Notes: generated from the sequence alone by a model not told the origin. Positions 1-8,520 are shown, numbered from the stretch's first letter. The stretch: DNA of 64,000 nucleotides from SZUA-35 sp963781035 (GCA_963781035.1 CAWAEN010000009.1:1-64000); one strand, 5' to 3'. Numbers and translations: made by a program.

Positions 1-224
1 TGGTCGTTCAACTCGGCCACTCGCCGTACCGAATCGATCTCAACACCTAAGCCAGCGGCGTGAACTTCGATTCTTGCTGGGATCGCCGACTCACGATCTC
101 GGTCGGCAGCGTCGAGGCCGGCCTTATCTCCTACGACGATCTCATCGCAAACAAGCAGGCCAGCGGTCGACCCCGAGACATCGTCGATGTCGAGGTACTC
201 ACCCAACTACGACCCAAAGATTGA
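1..224 (+). pseudogene. C-terminal fragment of an MNT/DUF6036-like nucleotidyltransferase
   Basis: The window opens inside this gene. One frame runs from base 3 to a TGA at 222-224 and is interrupted only by an in-frame TAA at 48-50. The pattern SPYRIDL, then a short strand region, then YDDLIANKQASGRPRDIVD resembles the C-terminal part of nucleotidyltransferases often annotated as DUF6036 or AbiEii-like, where the motif LIxNKxAxGRPxDxxDV is typical. The N-terminal catalytic GS and DxD region lies outside the window. The internal TAA is a substitution rather than an indel, so this copy looks truly inactivated. It is the first of several toxin-antitoxin-like remnants here. The family call comes from motif memory. 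Confidence 0.5.
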
Positions 225-317
225 CCTCGTGGACTTCAGGCACATCGACTGGGCCAGGTTCGAGGGTCCGCCAGGCTTCGCCGGTGAGAGAAAGCAGCGA
301 AGGCCCTCTTCCGCCTG

Positions 318-350
318 CTCGGCCCTCGGACTCAGAGTCCGAGGGCCGAG
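318..350. repeat. 15-bp perfect hairpin
   Basis: The arm ctcggccctcggact at 318-332 is followed by a 3-nt loop and its exact reverse complement at 336-350. No T-run follows on either strand, so it is not a textbook intrinsic terminator. It lies about 95 bp behind the nucleotidyltransferase fragment and may have ended that transcript. I see no convincing gene in the rest of 225-787; its open frames have atypical residue composition. Confidence 0.5.
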
Positions 351-787
351 CCGCCTTCGACGTACTTGGCGTGATCAGCTGACGTCAGAAGGCCGGAGTC
401 GTTGTGACGTGATCCAGGCGAGTCTGTCCAGATTCCGGCGTGCGTGGGTGCTCTACACGAACCCGCCGCTGTCCGACAGCCCCTCGCAAAAGAACACAAC
501 CTCGGGCACCGGCGCAACGGGCCCTATGGGCCGAAATGACGAGTGGGCCTCCGGGGACAGCTTTCGAACCCGGTCGACCAGCCGGCTGACCGGCGAAGCG
601 CTGTGGCGTCTGAACGTCGGAGCGGAGCGTCCGCCATAGAGCCTTGCGCACAGACCGACCCCTGTATTGTCTGGCCATGAAGCTCCACCACCATGGTTTC
701 CGCGTCGGCACCCCCCACGTCGCTGAGACGAGGGGAAGGGGCCGGGCGCCCCGCCGAGAACTCACCAGCATCGAGCGGCGTCCTTTC

Positions 788-1437
788 ATGACCGAAGCTA
801 GTCGTGTGCTGTCAGATCGGTTCGCCTTTCGGTTGCTGGGGGCCGTTGCGTCGCTTGATGACTTCGGTCGCTACGCCGATTCAGCGCTTGCTCTGACTCG
901 TTCGACATTCGGGCACGCCGAAACCGAGGAGACTGTCCGGCACATGGTCGGCGACTACGTCGTCCTCACGACAGACACTCGGAACGACACAGTCGCAGGA
1001 CTGACGGTGCTCTCGCCATGTCCCGCCACACCGGAGGCGCCGGGACAACAACACACTGCGCACGTCAAAGCCATATCGCAGGCTGGCGCACTTCCAAGGA
1101 ACGGTCGACGCCGATGCTGGTGGGCTACTGGCAGCATCCCGCGCGAGCTGAACCGGCTGCGTTTCGAACAGATTCTCGACCGCACCATTCAGACCGTCAC
1201 CACCACAACACAAAACCCAAAGGTCGACGCGGCATACGTTCAATCCTTGACGAACTCGTCGCTAGCGATCGAATCGTGAGCTGGACCCTCCAGACCGAGG
1301 TTCTGCCCGGCTTCTACGGGCAGCTCCTCGCCGCCGACCAGCCAAACACTGCGGGTACACCACTCGAGCAACTGGATCGCGACGCCGGTGATGCTTTCTC
1401 ACTGCGCTTCCATCTTGACTACCAAACCAGCAATTGA
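788..1437 (+). pseudogene. hypothetical protein, frameshifted
   Basis: I do not recognise this gene. An ATG at 788 opens a frame beginning MTEASRVLSDRFAFRLLG that keeps plausible composition to about 1220. A different frame then carries SILDELVASDRIVSWTLQTE and continues cleanly to a stop at 1435-1437. The two halves make sense together if one base is gained or lost near 1215-1235. The stretch around 1030-1130 is poor in either frame, so a second lesion is possible. No signal peptide, membrane segment or catalytic motif is visible. It lies outside the 68-bp repeat that starts at 1517. It could be decayed phage or plasmid-derived sequence, but nothing specific supports that. Confidence 0.25.
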
Positions 1438-1516
1438 GGCGGCGGATCCACCTCGCCCAGACCGCGGAAGCGGCGAAGCTGCACCAGCAGACATGAGCGG
1501 TGCCGCTTCAGGGGTT

Positions 1517-1584
1517 CGAGTGCACTGCTGACCAGGCGAAACACGATCCTAGGCACGTCGAAACTCGAGAGATGAGGTGTGGGC
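1517..1584 (+). repeat. 68-bp direct repeat, left copy
   Basis: This 68-bp segment recurs in the same orientation at 6046-6113 with six mismatches and no gaps, and the right copy runs into the 3' end of tRNA-Val. Both begin cgagtgcactgctgaccagg and end gaggtgtgggc. The 4.5 kb between them holds the toxin-antitoxin remnants, the VOC gene and the IS110 element. That arrangement fits attL/attR-like ends of an integrated island or a segmental duplication. Confidence 0.7.
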
Positions 1585-1689
1585 CTTCGGGACAGCTTTC
1601 ACACCCCGAAACCCCTGGTCAGGGAGCTGACCCTCCTCAAGATGCCGCCGAAAGTTGTGACCAACGCACGAAGCGCGGCAGGACTTCGC

Positions 1690-1850
1690 TACAGAAACAT
1701 ACGGACTGAAAGCCTCCCAGGTCGACGAACTGCTCGCCAGTCGAGCCGCCGGCGCAACAATCACCGAACTCGCAGCGCACTTTCAACATCCACCGAACCA
1801 CACCACATAGGGCCGATGTGTTGCACCGACCGCCACGTCGCGTGCCGTGA
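1690..1850 (+). pseudogene. recombinase C-terminal HTH remnant
   Basis: Reading from about 1700 gives YGLKASQVDELLASRAAGAT followed by ITELAAHF. After a one-base shift near 1785 the frame continues NIHRTTPHRADVLHR to a TGA at 1848-1850. The pattern LLxxRAAGATxxELAxxFxIHRTT is the helix-turn-helix tail seen in resolvase/invertase-type serine recombinases and related transposon proteins. The catalytic domain is absent upstream. The remnant lies just inside the left 68-bp repeat, where an integrase or recombinase remnant would be expected in a decayed island. Confidence 0.45.
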
Positions 1851-1863
1851 TCCCGTGTGACTG

Positions 1864-2248
1864 CTATTCGGCGAGTTGTTGGAGTCGCTCGGCAATCGCT
1901 TCGACAGTCGGCTGGCCGGCGGCAATGTCGACCACGAGGTCGTAGACATCGTCATTGCTTGCGCGTGAGATTTCAATGCCGTTGATCTCGAGGAAGACAG
2001 CGGTGCTCAACCATCCGAGGCGCTTGTTTCCGTCCACCAACGCGTGATTCGACACAATCGATTGCAGGAGAGCCGCGGCCTTTGTCCAGATGTCCGGGTA
2101 GGCGTCATCACCGAACGACGGTTGTCTGAGGCCGCGCGACCGCTGAGCCGAGCAGGCCGAGATCGCGAATGGGTGCCGGATCACCGAGAAGGACGACGGC
2201 CAGGCCGATGACGTCGTCGAGGTCGAGGAACTCGATGGGTTCGTTCAC
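1864..2248 (-). pseudogene. doc: Doc/Fic-type death-on-curing toxin, frameshifted
   Basis: Doc toxins are Fic-fold kinases that phosphorylate EF-Tu and arrest translation. The Fic motif HALVDGNKR is present, preceded by DIWTKAAALLQSIVSN as in actinobacterial Doc proteins. A GTG start at 2246-2248 gives an N-terminus NEPIEFLDLDDVIGLAV and runs to ARPQTTV. An extra base near 2112-2118 then breaks the frame before FGDDAYPDIW; removing one G restores the usual RPQTTVFG junction. The GTG overlaps the antitoxin stop as GTGA, a coupled antitoxin-toxin arrangement. Expected length is about 127 residues, normal for the family. The indel may be an assembly error, so the module could be functional. Confidence 0.75.
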
Positions 2249-2448
2249 TCGCCGAGCCGACGTAGTGCGTCGCTATGTGTGTCCAGGATGAGTTGGGTCG
2301 CGCGTTCGACACGGTCTCGGTGATCACTGCGGGCGACGAACTCGCGGACTGCGCGGCGGGCCGCCTCTTGCATCGAAATTCCTTCGGCCTCAGCTCGAAC
2401 TCTGAGGGCTTCTTGTTCGGCTTCGGTGAGCCGTAGTGTCATCGCCAT
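2245..2448 (-). CDS. small ribbon-helix-helix-like antitoxin of the Doc pair
   Basis: This 67-residue protein begins MAMTLRLTEAEQEALRVRA, continues EGISMQEAARRAVREF and ends with a charged helix. The short N-terminal strand followed by two helices is the pattern of CopG/Arc-type antitoxins found next to actinobacterial Doc toxins. Its stop overlaps the GTG start of doc by four bases, so the two are translationally coupled, antitoxin first. The frame is intact. Such antitoxins normally repress their own promoter; no operator could be defined by eye. Confidence 0.7.
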   Translation of the reverse strand: MAMTLRLTEAEQEALRVRAEAEGISMQEAARRAVREFVARSDHRDRVERATQLILDTHSDALRRLGE

Positions 2449-2991
2449 CGGCTCAAGGTATCACTTCGATACCATCGAGCGAGCGAGTAAACACTCGACC
2501 GGGGCCTCTAGCGTCACGGTGGGGCCGATGTCGAGTGGCTGACTCAGCGGGGAACTCGTGATTCCGTGACACAATTTTCGAGCACTTTCGCAATGCTTCC
2601 GTCCCTCGACATCCTGCAGCTCCTTGCCGGATATTAATAGGGTCCGAGCCCGCGCGGCTCCGTGATTGTCGAGCACTGCACAAGGGCCGAAGTGTTGTGC
2701 GACCAGGTCTTTGTCGCTGGTGATTCTGCGGGCGCAGTTGTGTGCCAGGAATGCCGATCACCATCAACGAGGCCCAGAACAACCTGTATCAGTTAGCCAC
2801 GCCAACCCGCTGGCCGAACGCCGTCGACTCAGGCGACTGCCGGGACAAACCGCTCCGTAGTGCCGGCTCCCGGACGGCTGAGAGCAGCCCTCCCCGACGG
2901 GTTTCTGATCGGTCGATGAGCAGCGCTCTGTTGCCGCTACTAGGCAGCTCGCCGAGGAGACGTTGTCGACTGCCGGGGCTAGTCTTTCGAG
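2449..2991. other. gene-poor stretch with a YefM/Phd antitoxin stub
   Basis: No complete gene is visible in this 540 bp. At 2751-2795 on the plus strand an ATG opens MPITINEAQNNLYQL, which matches the start of YefM/Phd antitoxins (MPITINEARxNLxxL). After about 15 codons the similarity is lost. The stretch 2560-2660 looks richer in A and T than its surroundings. A minus-strand frame reading leftward to about 2461 is open but has no recognisable motif. I read the stretch as debris of a further toxin-antitoxin locus. Confidence 0.4.
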
Positions 2992-3235
2992 ATGGCCATT
3001 CAGCCGGACAATCTTCGAGAGGAAGCCTTGGCGCTCCCCGATGGCGCTCGCGCCGAACTCGCTGCTGAATTGTTGGTGAGCCTCTGAGCACGGTTCGGAG
3101 CAACGTCTGGACGACGTGCAGTCCGACTGGGCCGGCGAGATCGAAGATCGAGCTCGACGAGCGATTGCTGGTGACACAACCAGCCATGACTGGATCGCTG
3201 TCCGACAGCGACTTTCTGACGCTCTGACCGAGTGA
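2992..3235 (+). pseudogene. Unstab_antitox-family (PF09720-like) antitoxin, frameshifted
   Basis: The ATG at 2992 opens MAIQPDNLREEALALPDGAR followed by AELAAELLVSL, the usual start of addiction-module proteins paired with RelE/ParE toxins (LPxxxRAELAxxLLxSL). An extra base near 3085-3090 gives an early TGA. In the next frame the protein continues EHGSEQRLDDVQSDWAGEIE to a TGA at 3233-3235. Restoring one base gives about 80 residues, the normal size. The stop overlaps the toxin GTG as GTGA. The family inhibits its cognate toxin and usually autorepresses. The lesion may be a sequencing artefact. Confidence 0.65.
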
Positions 3236-3456
3236 CGGCGCATGTTCGCTTCCTCGACGAGGCAGTCACCGAGGTCGAAGATGCCTCGGCCTGGTACGAA
3301 GAGCAACGCTCGGGACTCGGCCTTGTCGTTCTCGCAGCGGTCGATCGAGCCGTTGAACATCTTTCCCGTTGGCCTCTCACCGGAGCACTGCTCGACGGCG
3401 ACCCGTCGATCACCCGCTCGGGAACGGCACATCGGATCGGTCGCGTCCGCTCGTAA
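3232..3456 (+). pseudogene. RelE/ParE-superfamily toxin, C-terminus degraded
   Basis: The GTG at 3232 overlaps the upstream antitoxin stop by four bases. The translation begins MTAHVRFLDEAVTEVEDASA followed by WYEEQRSGLGLVV and AVEHLSRWPLTGALL. FxxEAxxExxxAxxWYExxRxGLG is typical of ParE-like ribonuclease or gyrase toxins. After about residue 60 the core strands (RxxxxRFPYxVVY) and the terminal H/RxPxYW motif are not readable in one frame. Fragments in other frames to about 3510 suggest one or more indels. As written the frame stops at 3456, so the toxin is either truncated or mis-sequenced. Confidence 0.6.
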
Positions 3457-3661
3457 CCACGCGATCGCTCCTGGACGGCCCCGTCAACGGCAAATCGTGC
3501 TGGCATCGATTAGCTCGAGCGTGTGATTCTTGATGTTGTGGATCGCGAGCGACATCTCTTCGCTACGCCCGTCACCTCATCGACGGCGTCGATTCCGAAC
3601 GAGTGCCCGATCCGTTGGAGGCTCACTTGACTTGGACCACCGGGCTGACGGGGCATCCGCT

Positions 3662-4401
3662 GTGACACAGCACCCGACCACGTCTCGCGTGCGATCTCGT
3701 TGTGTCTCGATGCCAACGATCCACAACGCATGGCGCAGTTCTGGGCCGAGGCGCTCGGCTGGGAGATCGGCGAATCTGACGGCGAGACTTCGCTGATCCC
3801 GCCCGATACCACCGGCTTCGGGATTCTCTTCGAGCCGACCTCAGAGGAGAAGCAGGGACAGAACAACATCCATCTCGACCTGACCACGACGTCGATCGAG
3901 GACCAACAAGACACCGTCGACCGGCTGATCGAAGCCGGCGCCCGACGCGTCGACGTCGGGCAGCGTGGAGACGAAGGTCATGTCGTGCTCGCCGACCCGG
4001 AGGGCAACGAGTTCTGCATCATCGAGCCGTACAGCAACTTCCTTGCCGGCTGCCCACGTCTCGGTGCGATCAACGCCGACGGAACACGCCAGGCCGGCCA
4101 GTTCTGGAGCGAGGCACTCGGATGGCCGCTGATCTGGGACCAGGATGACGAGACGGCGATTCGTGCACCCGACGGCACCGGCCCGATCATCCAATGGAGT
4201 GGACCACCACTGATGACAAAGACCGGCAAGAACCGTCTCCACCTCGACATCGCACCACCCGCCCACATCAACCAACAAGATGAGGTGCACCGACTGATCG
4301 AACTCGGCGCGACCCGTATCGACATCGGGCAAGGCGACGTCAGCTGGGTCGTCATGGCCGACCCCGACAACAACGAATTCTGCGTCTTGACTCCCCGATA
4401 G
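3662..4401 (+). CDS. two-domain VOC (glyoxalase-like) protein
   Basis: Two repeated VOC units are visible. The first runs from ISLCLDANDPQRMAQFWAEA to ADPEGNEFCIIEPY and the second from INADGTRQAGQFWSEALGWP to ADPDNNEFCVLTPR. Each ends in the ADPxxNEFC signature of the Glyoxalase_6-like branch. Family members bind small molecules, often for drug or aldehyde resistance; the substrate cannot be told here. The clean frame starts at a TTG at 3700. A GTG at 3662 plus a one-base correction near 3685 would give the usual SRxxAISLxLDANDP beginning, so I extend the call to it. It sits inside the repeat-bounded island, with IS110 downstream on the opposite strand. Confidence 0.8.
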
Positions 4402-4714
4402 CCGAGCGGCCTCGACATGGAGCACGACTCAGGACCCACGCAACCACCGCAACCTGCCACCGGCCGGATCAAGCGCCCATATTTCCCGCAGCAACGACGG
4501 ACTGCGACAGCGAAAGAACGAAGCCTCTTTGTGTCAAGCCCCAGTTTCGGCTGTCGGGCGCGGCGAAGCCGGCCTCTGGCAGGAGGGTCTTGAGGGTCCT
4601 AACGTGTTGTCGGGTTCGGGAGTGGCTTGTCCGAAGAGCCGGTTGTTCAGGATGTAGAGCCGGCCACGCTGGACGAAGAGTCGTTCCTGAGTGCCCTCCC
4701 GGATCCACCTTTGA
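4402..4714. other. no intact gene; possible ORF remnant on the minus strand
   Basis: This 313-bp gap between the VOC gene and the transposase stop holds no start-to-stop gene. Read on the minus strand from about 4705 to 4530, one frame stays open and gives RWIREGTQERLFVQRGRLYI followed by LNNRLFGQA before it loses character. I do not recognise it. It may be the 3' part of a gene cut when the IS110 element inserted, or the right-end flank of the element. Confidence 0.25.
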
Positions 4715-5746
4715 TCAGCTGGCGGATCGCTTGGCGTCGTCGACGAGGTGCCGGTAGACGGTGTTGGAGATCTGACGTTTCAGCGACCGGATCGATTCTT
4801 TGGACGTCTTGCCTTCAGCGACTCGCCGGTCGTAGTAGGTCCGGCCAGGGGTGTCGTTGCGGAGCTGAGAGATCGCGATGACGTGCAACGCCCAGTTCAA
4901 CTGCCGGTTCCCTCTGGGGTTCAACCGATGGCGAACTCGTTTGCCTGACGACGCTTCGATCGGCGCGGTTGCGTTGTAGGACGCGAAGTGGTCCTTGGAA
5001 GCGAACCGGTCGATGTTGCCGGTGTGGCCAATGATGATCGCAGCACAGATCGGCCCGCATCCGTGCAGGCCGGTCAGTGATGTTCCCGAGGCTGCGATCG
5101 CTGTTTCGATCCGCCTTTTCGACGAGGCGAGAAGCTCGTCGTAGCGGGTGATGTCGGCGACGAGCTCTCGTGCGATCTCGATCCGCTGCGTGTCGATTGT
5201 GGTCGCAGGGTTGATGGCGTCGAGGACAGCGTTTGTCCTGGTCATGGGTGTGATCCGCTTGCTGACGCCGCCTGGGACGAGCTCGACCAACAACGCATGC
5301 AATCGGCAGCACGCCTTGTTCTTCAACCGGCCCAGGTCACGGTGACGTTTCGCCAACAGCCGCAACAATCGTGCGTGGTCGTCGGGACACACCACGGTCA
5401 AATCGTCTGCTCGAAGCGCAGCGATCGCGATCGAGCGGGCATCGTTCGGGTCGTTCTTCTGCGATCGGCCAGAGCCGAGCACTCGAACCCGAGACGCCCT
5501 CGTTGGCGGCACATCCACGACGTGTTCGCCCGCGGCGACGAGCTGTTGCGCGAGGAGGTAGCCGAGCCCTCGAGCAGATTCGACAGCCCAGTCACGGTCC
5601 TCGAATTGGTCGGCCCAGTCCCGCAGCCGCTCGGTCTGGGTCGAGCACGATCGGACCTTGATCTGATCGACCACGTGTTCGTTGGTGTCGATGGCGACAG
5701 CGGTGTGGGATGACTTGTGAGGGTCGATCCCGATGGTGACGTTCAT
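4715..5746 (-). mobile_element. IS110-family DEDD transposase (recombinase)
   Basis: The intact frame encodes an IS110-type recombinase of about 343 residues, starting at MNVTIGIDPHKSSHTAVAID. The N-terminal RuvC-like DEDD domain shows D in GIDPHK, E in AVESARGLG and the pair in NDPNDARS. The C-terminal Transposase_20 region shows LHGCGPICAAIIIGHTGNI and YNATAPIEASSGKRVR, which carries the serine region of the family. IS110 elements have no terminal inverted repeats and use a structured RNA from a non-coding end to choose target and donor. A longer frame opens at 5791, but the conserved start is the ATG at 5746. It lies antisense to the VOC gene and is one of the few undamaged genes in the island. 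Confidence 0.93.
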
Positions 5747-5960
5747 TGGCAGTGGCCTTCCTGGTTGATGGTTCAAGACCGGGGTGGGCACTCCTGATTC
5801 GGGTTGATGTGTTCGCGCCCTTTTCGAGCCACACCGCGGTGAGACACCGGCCGGCAGACAGTTCGATAGAAAGCCAACCCCACGGGGCGGCAGGCACTTA
5901 GAGAGCCCGCCAGCCGGATGCCTCAGAAGCTACGAAACCAACGCAACCTCCGCCTTCGAG
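5747..5960 (-). ncRNA. candidate IS110 bridge RNA / non-coding left end
   Basis: This non-coding segment lies just upstream of the IS110 recombinase. In IS110-group elements a bridge RNA of roughly 150-200 nt is transcribed from this position and carries target- and donor-binding loops. Read on the minus strand it is rich in potential short stems, for example the GC-rich run ctgccgccccgtggggttgg and gctggcgggctct. No protein frame is visible. The RNA boundaries and loops cannot be set by eye, so this is positional inference. Confidence 0.4.
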
Positions 5961-5983
5961 CATCAATCAGGCACATATGAGCG

Positions 5984-6018
5984 GCTCACGGCCGAGGGTT
6001 TGAGTCCCTCAGCCTCAT
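5984..6018 (+). pseudogene. tRNA 3'-end fragment
   Basis: A T-arm (gaggg, loop tttgagt, ccctc at 5994-6010) is followed by agcctca, which looks like the 3' strand of an acceptor stem. No matching 5' half, D-arm or anticodon arm lies upstream. Such 3' fragments are often left by integration into tRNA genes. It sits about 30 bp before the right 68-bp repeat. Confidence 0.35.
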
Positions 6019-6045
6019 TCTCCGGGACATCTCAAACCCCCGCTC

Positions 6046-6113
6046 CGAGTGCACTGCTGACCAGGCGAAACACAATCCCAAACACGTCGAAACTCGAGAA
6101 GTGAGGTGTGGGC
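6046..6113 (+). repeat. 68-bp direct repeat, right copy abutting tRNA-Val
   Basis: This is the gap-free partner of 1517-1584, with six mismatches. Its last bases overlap the 3' end of the minus-strand tRNA-Val gene, the classic position for an island attachment site. The tRNA gene on this side is intact; the left copy has no tRNA. Confidence 0.7.
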
Positions 6114-6182
6114 GTTGAGGGACTCGAACCCCCGACCTGCGCGGTGTAAACGCGATGCTCTAGCCAACTGAGCTAAACGCCC
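6109..6182 (-). tRNA. tRNA-Val(UAC)
   Basis: Read on the minus strand it begins gggcgtttagctcag and ends with a T-arm around ggttcgagtccc plus an acceptor strand aacgccc, with discriminator A and no encoded CCA. The anticodon loop is tttacac, giving anticodon TAC. Acceptor (7 bp), D and T stems are intact. It borders the accessory island. Confidence 0.93.
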
Positions 6183-6257
6183 TTGACCTGCCGAGGCAGG
6201 ACGCACGAGCCTAGTCGTTCGTGGCCGCTCCTCGGCCCGTTGACCAGCCGGCGTCGA

Positions 6258-7049
6258 TCACGCCGTCCCGTCGAGCTGCCACCCGATCCACATGGCTTCG
6301 AGCTGGTCGAAGAGCTCGGGTGTGGCGGCGACGATGGGCGCACGTCGCTCGGCCATGTCGAGCGTGACGAGCTCACGTCCGGCTCCATCCCCGACCGCCG
6401 CCCCCGCTTCGGAACACACCAAGGCAGCGCCGGCGTAGTCCCACACACCGTGAGCACCATCGACGTCGACGAACCCGTCGAACAATCCGGCGGCGACCGC
6501 ACACATGTCGAGGGCTGCCGCGCCGTACACGCGGAACTGCCGCCAACCGCCGTGCGACGGTGGAAGCCCGGAGAACGAGAGCAGCGCATCGGCCAGCTCG
6601 GTCACGTCGCTCGGCGTCCGCCGATTCGTCCGACCGCAGTCGTCGGCCGGGCTACGCGAACCTGCATCCCTTCGCCGCGGACCGCCTCGTAGCGATCGCC
6701 GAGCGCAAGGTTCGTCACCGACGCCGCAAGCAGCCCCTCCGCATCGATGGCACAGAAGCTGGCGGCATACCAGGGCAGCCCATGTGAGGCGTTGGTCGAC
6801 CCGTCGATGGGATCGACCACGACCGTGATCTGGGCGTCGGGGTTCTCGGCGATCAGCCCGGACTCCTCGGTCAACACTCGGAAGCCGGCATCGAGCAGCG
6901 GGCGGACCACCGCTTCGTCGGCGATCACGTCGTGGCGATACTGCGTGTCCTTGGTGCCGCTCAGGCCCCAGTCGTCGAGATCGCTCCAGGGCCGCCGTGA
7001 CATCTGCGGTCAAACGGCCGAACAACGTCACGAGATCGGATCCATCCAC
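6258..7049 (-). CDS. inositol-monophosphatase-family phosphatase (SuhB/HisN-like), frameshifted
   Basis: This is a Mg2+-dependent sugar-phosphate phosphatase of the IMPase fold. Visible motifs are EESGLIAENPD, the metal site DPIDGSTN and the second metal motif WDYAGAALVCSEAGA near the C-terminus. The ATG at 7049 gives MDGSDLVTLFGRLTADVTAA. Two frame changes, near 6985 and near 6620, are needed to join the segments into about 263 residues, a normal length. Substrates in the family include inositol phosphate, histidinol phosphate and PAP, and sequence alone does not separate them. It stands alone between tRNA-Val and a divergent hypothetical gene. Confidence 0.85.
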   Translation of the reverse strand: MDGSDLVTLFGRLTADVTAALERSRRLGPERHQGHAVSPRRDRRRSGGPPAARCRLPSVDRGVRADRREPRRPDHGRGRSHRRVDQRLTWAALVCRQLLCHRCGGAACGVGDEPCARRSLRGGPRRRDAGSRSPADDCGRTNRRTPSDVTELADALLSFSGLPPSHGGWRQFRVYGAAALDMCAVAAGLFDGFVDVDGAHGVWDYAGAALVCSEAGAAVGDGAGRELVTLDMAERRAPIVAATPELFDQLEAMWIGWQLDGTA

Positions 7050-7139
7050 GGCCAGACGTTAGCGGTCTCTTCCCATCCTGGACGGCTTGACAAATGTCTT
7101 GGCGACGGAACCGCCCGATCATCTGGCAGGATTGCCGCC

Positions 7140-7703
7140 ATGGCGATTCTCGACGTTCCGGGGTTCGTGGCCGACCTGAAGGACCACGCCACCGACCATG
7201 GATTCCACGTCCACGACGAGCGGCACTTCATCGAGACCTACTCGATGCGCCAGGCCTGGGAAGTCGACCTCCACCCCGAACGAGCCTGCGGCGGGCCGCT
7301 CGATCTGCACCTGGCGATCGAACTCGATCCTCGCACGCTGCTCACGTTCGAAGACGCCATGCTCGAGCTGCCCGAAGAAGCCGAACCGCCTCCCGGCTTC
7401 GAGTTCCCCCTCATCTTCACCTGGGTGATGCCACCGCTGCCCAAGGGACCCGATCTCCTTCGCCTCGCCACCGACCTCGCCGGCGTCGGCGGGGTCGGGC
7501 TGCCGCTCGAGGTGTCTGCCATCGACTCGACGGTCGCGGTCACCGACGCTCCGGAGCGAACACTGTCGATCGCAGCCAAGCTCGAGCTCTCGCTCGGCGA
7601 TCTCTTCATGCATCGAGAGAACCTCTGCGAGGTCTTCGACCGCTGCTACGAGGTCAGCGAGTTCCTCCTCGACCGTGCACCGATCTGGCTCGACGAGGTC
7701 TGA
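7140..7703 (+). CDS. conserved hypothetical protein
   Basis: This intact 187-residue protein starts at an ATG (MAILDVPGFVADLKDHATDH). It is acidic and soluble, with no signal peptide or membrane segment. Recognisable stretches are EVDLHPERACGGPLDLHLAI and FTWVMPPLPKGPDLLRLATD. I do not know its family. The start lies 90 bp from the divergent phosphatase start, so the two may share a promoter region. It converges on the SDR gene, 13 bp away. Confidence 0.7.
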   Translation: MAILDVPGFVADLKDHATDHGFHVHDERHFIETYSMRQAWEVDLHPERACGGPLDLHLAIELDPRTLLTFEDAMLELPEEAEPPPGFEFPLIFTWVMPPLPKGPDLLRLATDLAGVGGVGLPLEVSAIDSTVAVTDAPERTLSIAAKLELSLGDLFMHRENLCEVFDRCYEVSEFLLDRAPIWLDEV

Positions 7704-7716
7704 ACCGCCAGTCGGC

Positions 7717-8464
7717 TCAACGGCCGCCGGACACGTTCACCAGCGAACCGGTGACGTAGCTGGCTGCGTCCGACGCGAGGTACAGGATCAGCGAGGCCAC
7801 CTCGTCGGCCGTTCCGCCGCGCTGCATCGGAATGTTGTGAGCCAACTGAGCGACCCGATCGGGGACGCCGGAACTGGCATGGATCTCGGTGTCGATGAGC
7901 CCCGGTCGGACCGCGTTGACCCTGATGCCCTCGTTGGCCACCTCGATGGCCAGACCGATGGTCATCGTGTCCATCGCCCCCTTGGTCGCGGCGTAGTCGA
8001 CGAACTCGTTCGCGCTCCCGAGATAGGACGCAGCGGACGACACGTTGACGATCGCTCCCCCGTCGCCCCCATGCAAGGTCGACATGCGCCGAACCGCTTC
8101 TCGTGCACAGAGGAACGCTCCGATGATGTTCACGTCGACCACCTCACGCAACCGTTCGATCGTGAACTCGTCGAGTCGGGACTCGCTGGTGCAGGATGCC
8201 GGCGTTGTTCACCAGCACCGTCAGCGGACCGAGTTCGGCCTCGGTCTCCTCGAAGAGGTCGATCACCTCACGCTCGTCACGGACATCGGCCTTGACTGCC
8301 ATCGCGGAAACACCGTGAGATCGACAGTCGGCCACGACCGCAGCGGCCGCCTCGGCGTTGTTGGTGTAGTTGACGCAGACGTCGTAACCCTCGGCCGCCG
8401 CCATTCGCGCCGTGGCCGCCCCGATCCCCCTGCTTCCGCCCGTGACCAGCATGACATCCGACAT
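7717..8464 (-). CDS. SDR-family oxidoreductase, one frameshift
   Basis: This is a classical short-chain dehydrogenase/reductase. The Rossmann motif VTGGSRGIGAA is next to the N-terminus (MSDVMLVTGG) and NNAG follows around residue 87. The catalytic Ser is in IVNVSSAASYLGS and the YxxxK motif is YAATKG. The C-terminus ends YVTGSLVNVSGGR, the usual SDR tail. One indel near 8180-8190 separates NNAGILHQ from the next helix; corrected length is about 248 residues, the family norm. The fold class is certain, the substrate is not. Confidence 0.9.
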
Positions 8465-8520
8465 TTCTGCATCTTGGCACACGCCTCGACGGGGCGAGCC
8501 CTGAGGCCCATGATGGGTCG

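Noticed and set aside
187..639. Plus-strand frame of 150 codons in the left gap
   Set aside because: It runs straight through the 15-bp hairpin, is rich in Arg/Ser, and has no homology-like motif.
2461..2676. Minus-strand small open frame
   Set aside because: Open but without a recognisable motif or ribosome site, in a stretch that holds toxin-antitoxin debris.
1..6113. Prophage
   Set aside because: No capsid, tail, terminase or lysis gene is recognisable; only recombinase debris, toxin-antitoxin loci and an IS.
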